A stretch of 64,000 nt of DNA from Trichomonas vaginalis G3 (Eukaryota; Parabasalia; Trichomonadida; Trichomonadidae): NCBI RefSeq assembly GCF_026262505.1, contig NC_067207.1:29852082-29916081 (forward strand). The letters run 5' to 3'. The position numbers and the translations under genes are program-made. The notes beneath the pieces were generated by a model that saw nothing but the letters and a program-made list of their open reading frames with translations, was not told the origin of the DNA and did no database searches. Below, piece after piece: positions 8,840 to 17,365 of this stretch. Every line of letters starts with the position of its first letter. The stretch's first letter is position 1.

Positions 8840-9398
8840 GACTAACGAGTTTGGGAAGTTGTTGCTAACATGTTCTTACAATAAAATAAAAAATATTTTT
8901 TTAAAAAAAACTAACTTATTTTTTATTTTTTTATGAAAGTGTCAAAACTCATGAATTTCGAGAGTTTTCTACGATGTTAGAAAAGTGGTTAGAAAACGTT
9001 TGTTAGATCTAACATGCTAACATAAAATATATTTTTGCCGAAAAAAAATGAGTTTTGGTTGAAAAAACAGGTGGAGCCAAAAGTGGCTCGACCTCAAAAC
9101 AAGCATTTGTGAAGAATATACCAACCGCCAGAATGTCGACGGTTGCTTTTTTATACAAAATTCAACAGGTGAAAAAAGAGGTGAGAAAAGAGGTGAGATC
9201 TAACATGCTAACATAAAATATATTTTTCAATACTTTTTCAGCACAAAACATATACGATGAAATCTATCTCCTGTGTTGTTGTCTAAATGTCATGTTGTCA
9301 CACTTTTTCAGAGAAGTTAAAATGACCGAGGGACGAGGGACCGAGGGACCTGGTGACGTAGTGACACCTAAAACCATCTAACCTAAACATCTCATTTT
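8840..9398. other. Maverick spacer with hairpins and regulatory repeats
   Basis: No gene is seen. The stretch holds an (A)nTAT(T)n block (8878-8912), two copies of a TTAGATCTAACATGCTAACA palindrome (about 8990-9020 and 9192-9215), and a hairpin GTGGAGCCA-AAAG-TGGCTCGAC at 9071-9091. A second hairpin with arms CAACCG/CGGTTG lies at 9122-9145, directly followed by a T-run (9147-9152). The first hairpin recurs perfectly paired at 38015-38038 in copy 2. Two hairpins and a T-run in a row could mark a small structured RNA or a terminator. Confidence 0.6.
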
Positions 9399-10258
9399 TC
9401 AATACTTTTTCAGCACTTTTCCGTAGTTGTATATGAAAGACAATTCGAGATAAAAGTCATAGTACAATGGTATTATATGCTGCACACCGTTTGTTGTGAA
9501 CCAGACTTGAAAGTCAGAGAAACTGTTACTAGGTGGTTCGTAGAATTTAGAAGCAAAGTCATAAAAGTCCTTACCGATACAAAGAAAACTGTTGTTGCTT
9601 GAACTGAAACTTGCATGACACATGACATTTTGAGGATCGAACACGTTTCTATAAACTGTCAAATCTGTTGTGGGAGTATAAATTTAAAAGGACCGTCAGG
9701 TGGTAATGGTTCGTTCTGGTTTAGTAACCGAAGAAATTGTGCCAAGAACGTTTGTCTACTCCCCAATATAAAAACTCTGTATCTCTTGGAGGGTTTAATT
9801 TCAATCTTTTGAAATGAAACGGTGGAGTTCATCTTGTCGTATTCTAGTTTTAGATAGTATGTTCCATTTAGTAAAGAGTCGTATTTTTCTTGAAATTCCC
9901 AGTAGTATTTGTTTATTTGAGTTTGAAAGTCATTTAGAGTTTTTTCAAGACTTTCGTCTGAACGAATTGTAAAGATTTTCATTTCGTCAAATTTGTCTAT
10001 TAGACCATCAGAACCTTTATATTGCCCATGAAAATATACTGCGAACATAAACGCGTTAGTTCTATTTGAAAACAAAACTCTTCTAAATCCTATTGCCTTT
10101 GCATCTGAAGGACTTTGAAGCCAACGAATTGGATAGTCAAACCTGTAAGCTCCGGATGAAATTTCTTCATCTGATATAGTCCTACCGGCGTTTGTAAAGA
10201 TATAGTCTAACGGTTTTGTATCTGCTACTTTTGTTCTTTGTTTTTCAACCTGAAGCAT
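9399..10258 (-). pseudogene. Second, divergent version of the FDYPLRWL gene, broken
   Basis: This region is a paralogue of 14503-15350. It begins MLQVEKQRTKVADTKPLDYI against MLPIEKENSRVATTKPLDEL, and shares YRFDYPIRWLQSPSDAKAIG and, later, EPPSNSFSDFQVWFTT. Divergence from its paralogue is large, far more than between the two Mavericks, so the duplication is old or the gene came from another Maverick lineage. It occupies the place where copy 2 has most of its DNA polymerase. It is broken (about one break). The function is unknown. Confidence 0.7.
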
Positions 10259-10325
10259 TTAATATATGTAAAAATATACTGTTTTAAAAACGTTTTAAAA
10301 TGGTATGCCATTTCATATTTCTCAT

Positions 10326-10700
10326 CTAACAAACATGTTGTCTGACTGCTTGAGGGTTAGGTTGGTACCATTCGAACTTGACACTTGCAATTCCTTCAAT
10401 TGCATTCAAAATGTCTGAGTCGGAGTCAACCATTTGTTCTCTCTTTGTAGTCTTGAAAGCGTCAAGAAGCATTGCAGCTGTTGTGACATTGCCATGTGCA
10501 TAGTATATATGACCGTCCAAATCTGTTATAGTCAATCTGAGATTGTATCCTTTCTTATTTCCGTCTTGTATGGCAGCAAGTACACCCATGAAGCCTTCTT
10601 TGTTCTTTCCTTCGTCAAAGTTTACTGTAAAGGTTCGACCAGATGTAATTTGACTTCTAACTTCACGATACTTCTCATATGCATATCTTGTTCTTTCCAT
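10326..10700 (-). pseudogene. Family B DNA polymerase, N-terminal remnant
   Basis: The segment starts MERTRYAYEKYREVRSQITS and matches the first 120 or so residues of the polymerase at 42135-43945 in copy 2, including LTITDLDGHIYYAHGNVTTA and VKFEWYQPNPQAVRQH. The rest of the polymerase is not in the visible part of copy 1. It is followed instead by the duplicated FDYPLRWL gene, so this copy could not supply its own polymerase from this locus. Confidence 0.8.
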
Positions 10701-10722
10701 GGGAGCATGACCATCCTCTGCA

Positions 10723-11046
10723 CTACCTTTTTTTCCTTCTCAAAGGATGCAATTGTTCGTCATGTTTCCAGTAGAATCTGGCAAAGCCGTCGTGTCCTTC
10801 AACTTGCGGTTCACTAACATCGAAAGGCAAGTTTATAAGACGCTCTTCTTCTAACCTCTCTAGTCTGTTTGGATAGTTGGCGCGCGCTGTTTCCAAATCC
10901 ATTTCATAGGTCAGACCAGCCAGTTTGTCATAGACTTTTATGGGTCTTCCCTTCCTATATTTAAACTTCTTTGAAACTCTCCAACCATATCTTTCTAACT
11001 CTGCTTTTATTCTAGCAGACCTTCTATCCATTCTATATGGGGGCAT
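10723..11046 (-). CDS. Maverick basic protein upstream of polymerase
   Basis: This 107-residue, strongly charged protein begins MPPYRMDRRSARIKAELERY, carries KFKYRKGRPIKVYDK and ends HPLRRKKR. It sits immediately upstream of the polymerase start, with the TAAAAATG-type start context. A small basic protein encoded just before a protein-primed polymerase could be a terminal or DNA-binding protein, but that is inference from position and charge. It looks whole here. The copy 2 version (43960-44287) is broken. Confidence 0.6.
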   Translation of the reverse strand: MPPYRMDRRSARIKAELERYGWRVSKKFKYRKGRPIKVYDKLAGLTYEMDLETARANYPNRLERLEEERLINLPFDVSEPQVEGHDGFARFYWKHDEQLHPLRRKKR

Positions 11047-11076
11047 TTTTATAAAAATAAAAAAATATTTTTTTCT

Positions 11077-11664
11077 TTACTTAACATAACCTCCCGCTAC
11101 CAGAAGCCTTTGACGCCAACCCATACCAGCTAATGAAGGTTGACTTGTTTTAGTAGTTTCCAAACTAAACTTTGGTTTTGGTTTATCTTCAGTTTTTGGC
11201 TCACCTTCTTCTATCGGCTTTTCGTCACTTTTCGGTTCCTCTGACCTTACCTCACTTGCAGGTATGGTTGTGTCGTTAACATCTTCATAAATATCATATG
11301 CCATTTGTTTTTGTTTTCCTTTCAACTTTTTGTGTTTGTTGTAAAGTTTAGAATATTTCGACTCTAAGTCAATGAGATGTTCTATAATGAACTGTTGGTC
11401 AGTGAAGAATACCTTCCCATCTGTTGTCTCGAAAGCTCCTTCAGACTTCAATATTTTATTTGTGAGAGTCTGTTTCTTTTTTGAGATACTAGCCGTTCCA
11501 TTTCTATGAAAAGTGACTTTGTAGTTAGGGTTTGTATTTCCAGACCTGGCACTTTCTATTATTGAATTTTTCTCTTCATCTGTAAGTTCTTTGACAGGTT
11601 TTGACAATGGTTCTGAACTTTTTGTTTGTGGTGTCAAATCTACCGTTTCAACTTCTTCGGTCAT
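11077..11664 (-). CDS. Maverick coiled-coil protein, C-terminal GWRQRL motif
   Basis: This 195-residue protein is whole in both copies (44318-44902). Its parts are an acidic N-terminus (MTEEVETVDLTPQTKSSEPL), a helical LIDLESKYSKLYNKHKKLKG stretch, a Pro/Glu/Lys-rich linker, and a short conserved end LAGMGWRQRLLVAGGYVK that could be a docking peptide. No family is recognised. It lies in a same-strand series with the two small genes on either side, and the ATG follows GAGATGAA. Confidence 0.65.
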   Translation of the reverse strand: MTEEVETVDLTPQTKSSEPLSKPVKELTDEEKNSIIESARSGNTNPNYKVTFHRNGTASISKKKQTLTNKILKSEGAFETTDGKVFFTDQQFIIEHLIDLESKYSKLYNKHKKLKGKQKQMAYDIYEDVNDTTIPASEVRSEEPKSDEKPIEEGEPKTEDKPKPKFSLETTKTSQPSLAGMGWRQRLLVAGGYVK

Positions 11665-11683
11665 TTCATCTCAGTAAAAAATT

Positions 11684-11836
11684 TTAGTTTGGTTTGTTTT
11701 CAACTGGTTGTTGTTGTTTTTTAAGTCGGTCTAAAACTTCCTGAGGTATAGGGAGGACTTGACAAACACGTAGTTTAACTGCTGGAAGCCGACAAATCCA
11801 TCTCGAGCCCATTTGTCTCAATGCTGTATTGTTCAT
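11684..11836 (-). CDS. Maverick 50-residue protein, unknown
   Basis: A small open frame starts MNNTALRQMGSRWICRLPAV and ends QQQQPVENKPN. It lies between two conserved genes on the same strand and uses the same GAGATGAAATG start context as its neighbour. It is Arg- and Pro-rich with two cysteines. A homologous but broken stretch lies at 44922-45075. No family is recognised. Confidence 0.5.
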   Translation of the reverse strand: MNNTALRQMGSRWICRLPAVKLRVCQVLPIPQEVLDRLKKQQQPVENKPN

Positions 11837-11855
11837 TTCATCTCAGTAAAAAACT

Positions 11856-12257
11856 TTACATTCCCCAAGTTTGAGGTGGTTGCGGTTGGTTGTTGTTTAC
11901 CCACTGTTGTGCATGGTTATATCCTCTGTTAAAGAATCTTTCACCTTGGTCCATGTAGTGTCCTGCTTGGTTATAGTAGTCATTTGCTTTGTTATAGTAG
12001 TTTCCTGCTTGTCTTCCTACATTGTCCATCCATCCTTGAACTTTTCCTCTTGTTTCAGGATTTGGAATAAGATTTGCTGCATCTCGTGCTACATCCCAAC
12101 CTTTCTGTACAGTTTGTATAATAGGTTGTGCTTTCTCTTTCAGTATACCTAATGTACTCAAAATCTTCCTTCCAACTCCAAATACACCTCTGGCTATTGT
12201 TCCCACTGCGGGTAAAAATCTAGATGCAACTCCTGCTAACGCGCCAAATAAACCCAT
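11856..12257 (-). CDS. Maverick amphipathic pVI-like protein
   Basis: This 133-residue protein starts MGLFGALAGVASRFLPAVGT, a glycine-rich amphipathic N-terminus. A helix (QPIIQTVQKGWDVARDAANL) follows, then an Asn/Gln/Tyr-rich tail with repeated YYNKANDYYNQAGHY. Adenovirus pVI and matching Polinton proteins have such amphipathic, membrane-disrupting N-termini and help escape from membranes. The resemblance is in character rather than clear homology. It is divergent from the integrase, with 16 bases between the two starts, so a bidirectional promoter is likely. The copy 2 counterpart (45082-45494) is broken. Confidence 0.6.
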   Translation of the reverse strand: MGLFGALAGVASRFLPAVGTIARGVFGVGRKILSTLGILKEKAQPIIQTVQKGWDVARDAANLIPNPETRGKVQGWMDNVGRQAGNYYNKANDYYNQAGHYMDQGERFFNRGYNHAQQWVNNNQPQPPQTWGM

Positions 12258-12273
12258 TTCTTATGGGGTAAAA

Positions 12274-13233
12274 ATGACGAATCCAAACAAGGACCCCTAT
12301 GTTTCTAAAGCGACAAAGAAAGCACTCATGGTAAAAATCTTTAGTTCAACACCAAATGCTTGGTTTATGGATATCTTGGAAAACATTCCGAGGTATAGAG
12401 AAGATGGACCACCATACTGGCTAATATTTGTTGGTCAAAACACAAGATACTGTGAAGCCATACCATTACAGTCCAAAAATATTTTAGATGTGAAAACTGC
12501 TTTGACAATATTTGTTGACAAATACCATCCAACAAAACTGACATCTGACTGTGAAAGTTCTTTCAAATCAGACGATATTAAAAACTATCTGCGTTCAAAA
12601 AATGTAAACCAATATTTCATTGTCGACCAAAACCATTCTGCTCTTGGTGTCATTGACAGTTGTATAAAAATCTTAAGAGACTTAAACCAACCACAAGGTG
12701 GTGAGGCAAATGAAATGTCATATGACGACAAATATAGACATTTCTCCATGGCAAAGATGAGACAAGTTTTAAATATTTACAATAACCGTAAACAAAAAGG
12801 TTTGGGAAACCACTCCCCCGAAGAAATGAAAAACAACCCCGACTTAGAGAAAGACTATATATTTAATAGTTTAGTCAAAAGAGACAAACAAGAAAGAATG
12901 CCAGGCTTCAAACTTAAGAAAGGTGACAAAGTAAAAATAGAAATACCTAAACGCGACCCATATGAAAATACTATTGACTATGACAACAATGGGAACTCGA
13001 CAGGTACTCGCATTCGTGTTCGTAAAAATAGAAGAAAGTATACAAGAGAATATTATGAAGTTTTAGGCAAACATGGCAAAATGTACAGACTGCAAGCAGA
13101 AGATAAAACTACTATTGTCAGACCTCGTTTCAAACTTGTCAAAGTTCAAGGTGGTATACTTTCAAAGACAGTTCCTAACAAATATAAGACAACTCCTGAC
13201 GAATATGCTAAAGAAGTTGAAAATGACGACTAA
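12274..13233 (+). CDS. Maverick integrase (retroviral-type, DDE family)
   Basis: This 319-residue protein has the catalytic core order of Polinton integrases: WFMDILENIPRYREDGPPYW with the first acidic strand near residue 32, LTSDCESSFKSDDIKNYLRS with the second near 90, and a helix after NHSALGVIDSCIKILRDLN. A basic C-terminal segment (VRKNRRKYTREYYEVLGKHG, KMYRLQAEDKTTIVRPRFK) has the look of an SH3/chromo-like DNA-binding tail. It inserts element DNA with short target duplication. It looks whole in both copies and ends four bases inside the fibre gene of the opposite strand. Confidence 0.9.
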   Translation: MTNPNKDPYVSKATKKALMVKIFSSTPNAWFMDILENIPRYREDGPPYWLIFVGQNTRYCEAIPLQSKNILDVKTALTIFVDKYHPTKLTSDCESSFKSDDIKNYLRSKNVNQYFIVDQNHSALGVIDSCIKILRDLNQPQGGEANEMSYDDKYRHFSMAKMRQVLNIYNNRKQKGLGNHSPEEMKNNPDLEKDYIFNSLVKRDKQERMPGFKLKKGDKVKIEIPKRDPYENTIDYDNNGNSTGTRIRVRKNRRKYTREYYEVLGKHGKMYRLQAEDKTTIVRPRFKLVKVQGGILSKTVPNKYKTTPDEYAKEVENDD

Positions 13234-14484
13234 GCATTTCTATACCATGCGTAAACTGTCATGTAAGGTGGCATGTAGTCTTTACTCTGTCCCGTTGTTT
13301 GCGTATACCCTGAAACGCGATGTGTATGGTTTCCTTCTCCCTGTGTGCTACCCCAGAAACAATTTATAGCAAACTGAACGTCGTCTTTAACATCGTATCC
13401 TTTACCTTTTTTCATTGCTGACCAATCCCAAAATCTATGTTTATGCCAACCTGCTTCAGCTGTACTTAAATCTATGTAGTGACTGTGTGCAGGTAAGTTT
13501 TCACCTGAAATCGTTTTACTTCCACCTGTTTCCTTTGAAGAGTTTGCACAATACAAAAACCTGTCGACTATTTGAGTCCAAGTTCCAAAACCAAGTACTA
13601 CTTCTGGTCTGGTAGAGTTCATTGACGTGTAAATAGAACCTATAGGATATACTGTTTGAAGTATTTCTGTCTTTAACGTTTGAAGCTCTGTTTTGTCAGC
13701 TTTTTTAACTAACTCATCGTTAACATATGTTTTGTCAGCTTTTTTATCTAACTCAACGTTAACATATGTTTTGTCAGCTTTGTTGTCATATAAATCTTGA
13801 GCAGTGAATTTAACTTTGTTTTCATCCTCCATGACATAGACATTTCTACATCTAGTGTATTTCATCGTCGTTATGTCTTCATCCGATGTTAAACCTTGTG
13901 GAAAGTTAGGAGGTTTCCAAAGTAGTACATCCCCACCAGTTCCATCAGGTTCTTCAACCGTTCCTGCAATATTTTATACCAACAGTTGCGAAGAAATCGT
14001 GTGTATGAGTCTTTTTAGAATATTCTTTGTCAGCTCTTGTCACTTCACTTGACATTTTATTGTCAACATATGTTTTATCCGCTTTGTCATCTAACATTGC
14101 TGGTAGTTCATCTACGTCATAGATGTTATGTGTATGGTGTTTTTGTGGGTATGTTCTATCTGTCCATGCGAGAATATAGTCTCTTGTTGCATCTACATAC
14201 TCTTTGTCAGCTTTGTTGTCAATATCTGCCTTCAAAAGAAGTTCATCTATAGGTTTCTCGTTTAAAGTTCTTTTTGTTGGATTTATACAAACAGTATGGT
14301 TCTTACTGTCTTGAAACAGAAACTCGTCTGTCAATGGGTTTATCGTCAGTTTTAAGTTTCCTTCTTTCAATGACTCAGATATCTTAGAATAGTTTGAAAA
14401 GTTTGTTGTGTTCTTATTTAGAGCTTGTACAATGAGTTGTCGGTTGTGTTTTATTTCTCTCATAGACGCTGTTTCTTTCGACAT
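13230..14484 (-). pseudogene. Maverick tail-fibre-like receptor-binding protein, broken copy
   Basis: The N-terminal part (MSKETASMREIKHNRQLIVQ) leads to repeated KADKEYVD / KADKTYVN units, typical of trimeric fibre shafts. The C-terminal part is a phage-type tip domain: YPIGSIYTSMNSTRPEVVLG then FGTWTQI, TGGSKTI, NLPAHSH, GNHTH and YMPPYMTVYAWYR, with HxH metal-site motifs. Such domains trimerise and bind receptors. The tip segment between NLPAHSH and YMPPYMT differs almost completely from copy 2 although both ends match. The gene is broken (about one break). It is convergent with the integrase. Confidence 0.8.
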
Positions 14485-14502
14485 TTTTATTCTAGATAAA
14501 AA

Positions 14503-15350
14503 ATGCTTCCAATAGAAAAAGAAAATTCAAGAGTTGCTACGACTAAACCATTAGATGAACTTTTTACTAACGTCGGTCAAAAGTTTGAGACAGAGACCGT
14601 AAAACATGAAGGCTATCGTTTTGACTACCCACTAAGATGGTTAAGAGACCCATCCGTCACAAAAGCTATTGGCTTTCGTAGAATGAAATTCATTTCAGAA
14701 GCCATACATGGTTTCCCATTTACGGTCGCTTTTGAAGTTCGATACTATAACAAAGAAAAACGTACGTATGAGAAATTTGAACAGGGAAAACTTTTACAAG
14801 TGAATTTGCTTGTAAACTTAGAAACAACTCTTCAAGCTTTTCAAGAAAAAATAAACGATATCTATCTCGAATATGCAAAACAGTACAACATTGACGAAGG
14901 AGAGTACCATCTCGATATTGTTTATGACAGGAAAAATGCAACTGTTAAAATCGATAGAATAAAGACCTTGGAGAAGACGTTTATATTTCTACAAAATATA
15001 ACAACTTGGCATGGTATAGATTTTTGAGGATGTTAAATCAGCCTGCAGAATATCCAGTACACCCGAACTTTTATGAAGTCGAAAACCCTAATGGAACATA
15101 TGAAAATGTTTTCGACTCAGATGCTATTATAGTTCATGCTTCATTTTCTGGCGCACAAAACTCTTTTTTATGCTTGGCAAATGACTTTTACGAAAAACCT
15201 ACAAAGCTATATGAACCACCGAGTGGAAGTATTTCAGACTTTCAAGTATGGTTTACAACAGATGGAAGAAAGAGAATAGTTCCATTATACCACGCGTTTT
15301 ACTTAGAACTTAGTTTCATATACAACTACTATCGAACGGTAAAAATATAA
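14503..15350 (+). pseudogene. Maverick FDYPLRWL gene, broken copy
   Basis: This conserved unknown gene begins MLPIEKENSRVATTKPLDEL and contains YRFDYPLRWLRDPSVTKAIG and EPPSGSISDFQVWFTTDGR. It is beta-rich and of a size (about 280 codons) that would suit a structural protein. It diverges from the fibre gene with 18 bases between the starts, so the two probably share a promoter region. The copy is broken (about one break). A divergent second version lies at 9399-10258. The copy 2 counterpart is 47780-48627. Confidence 0.65.
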
Positions 15351-15352
15351 TT

Positions 15353-15595
15353 TTAATACGGTTGAGGTGTTGGATTTGGTTGCCAACTAGACTGTGGTGC
15401 AGGTTCAGGCTGTTGTATAACAGGAGCTTGTTCTTCTGGTTCAGGGTCTTTAGGTATAATACCAACGAACTGACCTACTCTTTTACCAATATTTTTGACT
15501 CCGTTCCAAATTCCTCTTCCTACGGTTTTTATTCCATTCCATATACCTCTTCCAACATTTCGAAAGAAGTTTCCTATTCTTCCAAAGAAACCCAT
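15353..15595 (-). CDS. Maverick amphipathic basic peptide, pVI-like
   Basis: This 80-residue protein, whole in both copies, begins MGFFGRIGNFFRNVGRGIWN. GIKTVGRGIWNGVKNIGKRV continues an 11-residue repeat with a strongly amphipathic, cationic, glycine-spaced helix. The second half is Pro/Gln/Glu-rich (DPEPEEQAPVIQQPEPAPQS). The N-terminus resembles membrane-active viral peptides. It shares the MG(F/L)FG opening with the larger protein at 11856-12257, so the two may be related in role. The start context is GTAAAATG. Confidence 0.65.
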   Translation of the reverse strand: MGFFGRIGNFFRNVGRGIWNGIKTVGRGIWNGVKNIGKRVGQFVGIIPKDPEPEEQAPVIQQPEPAPQSSWQPNPTPQPY

Positions 15596-15613
15596 TTTAC
15601 TATATGTAAAAAT

Positions 15614-15976
15614 CTAATGCCCACCTAGTCTCTTACGTTTCCTTCTGAGTTCCATTGCATTCTTTAACTGGAGCTCATACATTCTATTTCTCCTCTGGTA
15701 GAAAACATACTCTGGGTCAACTCCTGTGTTCGCGTCATCTGCATAGAGTTGTTTATATCCCACTTCAGGGTTTGTATAAAACTCTTTCCATCTCATATTT
15801 GCATACCATGGTGGTAAGCCTAACGCAGCGTCATTTGACATGGCAGTTTGCATTTGTACATCTGTTGGCACTTGACCATAGTTTGCCATTGCAGTTTGTA
15901 TTCTAACTTCATTTGGAATATTCTCTGGGTTTGGTTGTCCAGGTTGCTATGCATTCGCTAAGTTCTGTGCGTCCAT
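15614..15976 (-). pseudogene. Maverick small structural-type protein, broken copy
   Basis: About 120 codons starting MDAQNLANA, with a duplicated stretch (VRIQTAMANYGQVPTDVQMQ, then TAMSNDAALGLPPWYANMRW) and a basic C-terminus (MELRRKRKRLGGH). The pattern RRKRKR..GGH at the end could bind nucleic acid. No family is recognised. It lies in a same-strand series with the amphipathic peptide and the small membrane protein. The copy is broken (about one break), as is its counterpart 48892-49252. Confidence 0.55.
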
Positions 15977-16000
15977 TTTAATATTAGATAAAAATATCTC

Positions 16001-16132
16001 TTACGAGTACATATGCTGAACATTTGCTGGTATTGGTTCATCTTCATATTCTCTATATCTTTCTGCCACGTCAAATAAGTAAATGACACAATGGAAAAAA
16101 CCTAAAACAAGTAGTCCTATTTCAAACCACAT
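16001..16132 (-). CDS. Maverick 43-residue membrane protein
   Basis: This tiny protein starts MWFEIGLLVLGFFHCVIYLF, one hydrophobic segment near the N-terminus, and ends YEDEPIPANVQHMYS. The same frame is whole in copy 2 (49276-49407), and keeping it in both supports a real gene. The 3' end of the methyltransferase overlaps its start by 16 bases. The role is unknown. A single-span protein in a virus-like element could act in membrane association. Confidence 0.55.
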   Translation of the reverse strand: MWFEIGLLVLGFFHCVIYLFDVAERYREYEDEPIPANVQHMYS

Positions 16133-16935
16133 TTACTTACTAGTAAAATTTCTTTGTTATGACACTTTCTCCGGTTTATAGGACCTCTCTCATATTCTAT
16201 CTTGTCATATCTAAAATCATAGTCATGTATGTCCTCTAACCATCTCATGACACTTTCCAAACCACTTTTATCGGATGTAAAGTAAAAGCATGGATGGTTA
16301 TGTAAAACGTCTAAAGTTTCTAAAGAGTCTCTCAAAGTCCAGTCTACTTGGTATTGAAAATCGTATGTGTTAAAGAACGGCGGGTCTACTATAAAGAAAA
16401 CATTTTCCTTGTCTTTAAATTTTTCATACAACTCTGTCCAACGACATCTCACAAACTCTATACCCTCAGTATATTTTTCTATGTTCTCTTTGAAAACCTT
16501 TGTATAGTTAAGATATAAAACTTTTGACATAAGTGTTTCAATGTCATGAACTCTTATAGAACCACTATATAATAGTCTAGCAGATATACTATCCCAGTCT
16601 ATATATTCTGCTTTTTTCAAAACCTCTCTGACAGTATTTTTCTTATCTAATGGTATACGTTCCATCTTACCTATAGGTATCTTTTCTTTTAACTCTTTCA
16701 ATATTTTGTTTGTGTCTGGTATATGTTTGAGACGGTTCATATAGTTGTCGAAGTCATTGCATATAATCTTTGAGTCAGGAAATACAGTATGGCACAAATG
16801 AGATATATAGAAACTTCCACCGAACAAATCTACAAATGTTAGACCATTCGGTAGTTTCTTAAGTTCTCTCAATAGAATATCTTTACATCTACTCTTATTT
16901 CCAAAGAAGGGTAACGGTGGTTTTGTAAAATTCAT
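16117..16935 (-). CDS. Maverick DNA adenine N6-methyltransferase (Dam/D12 class)
   Basis: Start chosen at MNFTKPPLPFFGNKSRCKDI, a whole-looking frame of 272 residues. Motifs of the D12 class are in order: PFFGNKSR (motif X), TFVDLFGGSFYISHL (SAM-binding motif I), NDFDNY and FFIVDPPFFNTYDF (catalytic DPPF motif IV). The enzyme would transfer methyl from SAM to adenine N6 in DNA. It lies next to the right end. Trichomonas DNA is known to carry 6mA, with many adenine methyltransferase genes linked to mobile elements. The copy 2 counterpart is at 49392-50209 and is broken. Confidence 0.88.
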   Translation of the reverse strand: MNFTKPPLPFFGNKSRCKDILLRELKKLPNGLTFVDLFGGSFYISHLCHTVFPDSKIICNDFDNYMNRLKHIPDTNKILKELKEKIPIGKMERIPLDKKNTVREVLKKAEYIDWDSISARLLYSGSIRVHDIETLMSKVLYLNYTKVFKENIEKYTEGIEFVRCRWTELYEKFKDKENVFFIVDPPFFNTYDFQYQVDWTLRDSLETLDVLHNHPCFYFTSDKSGLESVMRWLEDIHDYDFRYDKIEYERGPINRRKCHNKEILLVSKCGLK

Positions 16936-16978
16936 TTTATATACAATAAAAATGTTTTTACCTGAAAACTGACAGAAA

Positions 16979-17365
16979 AGTGACAAAACATGTACGAAGA
17001 AGTCTTGACAAAACATTTACGAAGAAGTCTTGACAAAACATTTACGAAGAAGTCTTGACAAAACATTTACGAAGAAGTCTTGACAAAACATTTACGAAGA
17101 AGTCTTGACAAAACATTTACGAAGAAGTCTTGACAAAACATTTACGAAGAAGTCTTGACAAAACATTTACGAAGAAGTCTTGACAAAACATTTACGAAGA
17201 AGTCTTGACAAAACATTTACGAAGAAGTCTTGACAAAACATTTACGAAGAAGTCTTGACAAAACATTTACGAAGAAGTCTTGACAAAACATTTACGAAGA
17301 AGTCTTGACAAAACATTTACGAAGAAGTCTTGACAAAACATTTACGAAGAAGTCTTGACAAAACA
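16979..17365. repeat. 25-bp subterminal tandem array
   Basis: About fifteen copies of a 25-bp unit built on ACGAAGAAGTCTTGACAAAA + CATTT sit between the methyltransferase gene and the terminal region. The copies are nearly identical, showing recent expansion. The left end of copy 2 has only about two exact copies plus scattered variants in inverted orientation (26268-26480), so copy number differs strongly between ends. Confidence 0.95.

Noticed and set aside
16979-17365. CRISPR-like regular repeats
   Set aside because: Repeats are contiguous 25-bp units without spacers, in a eukaryotic mobile element end.
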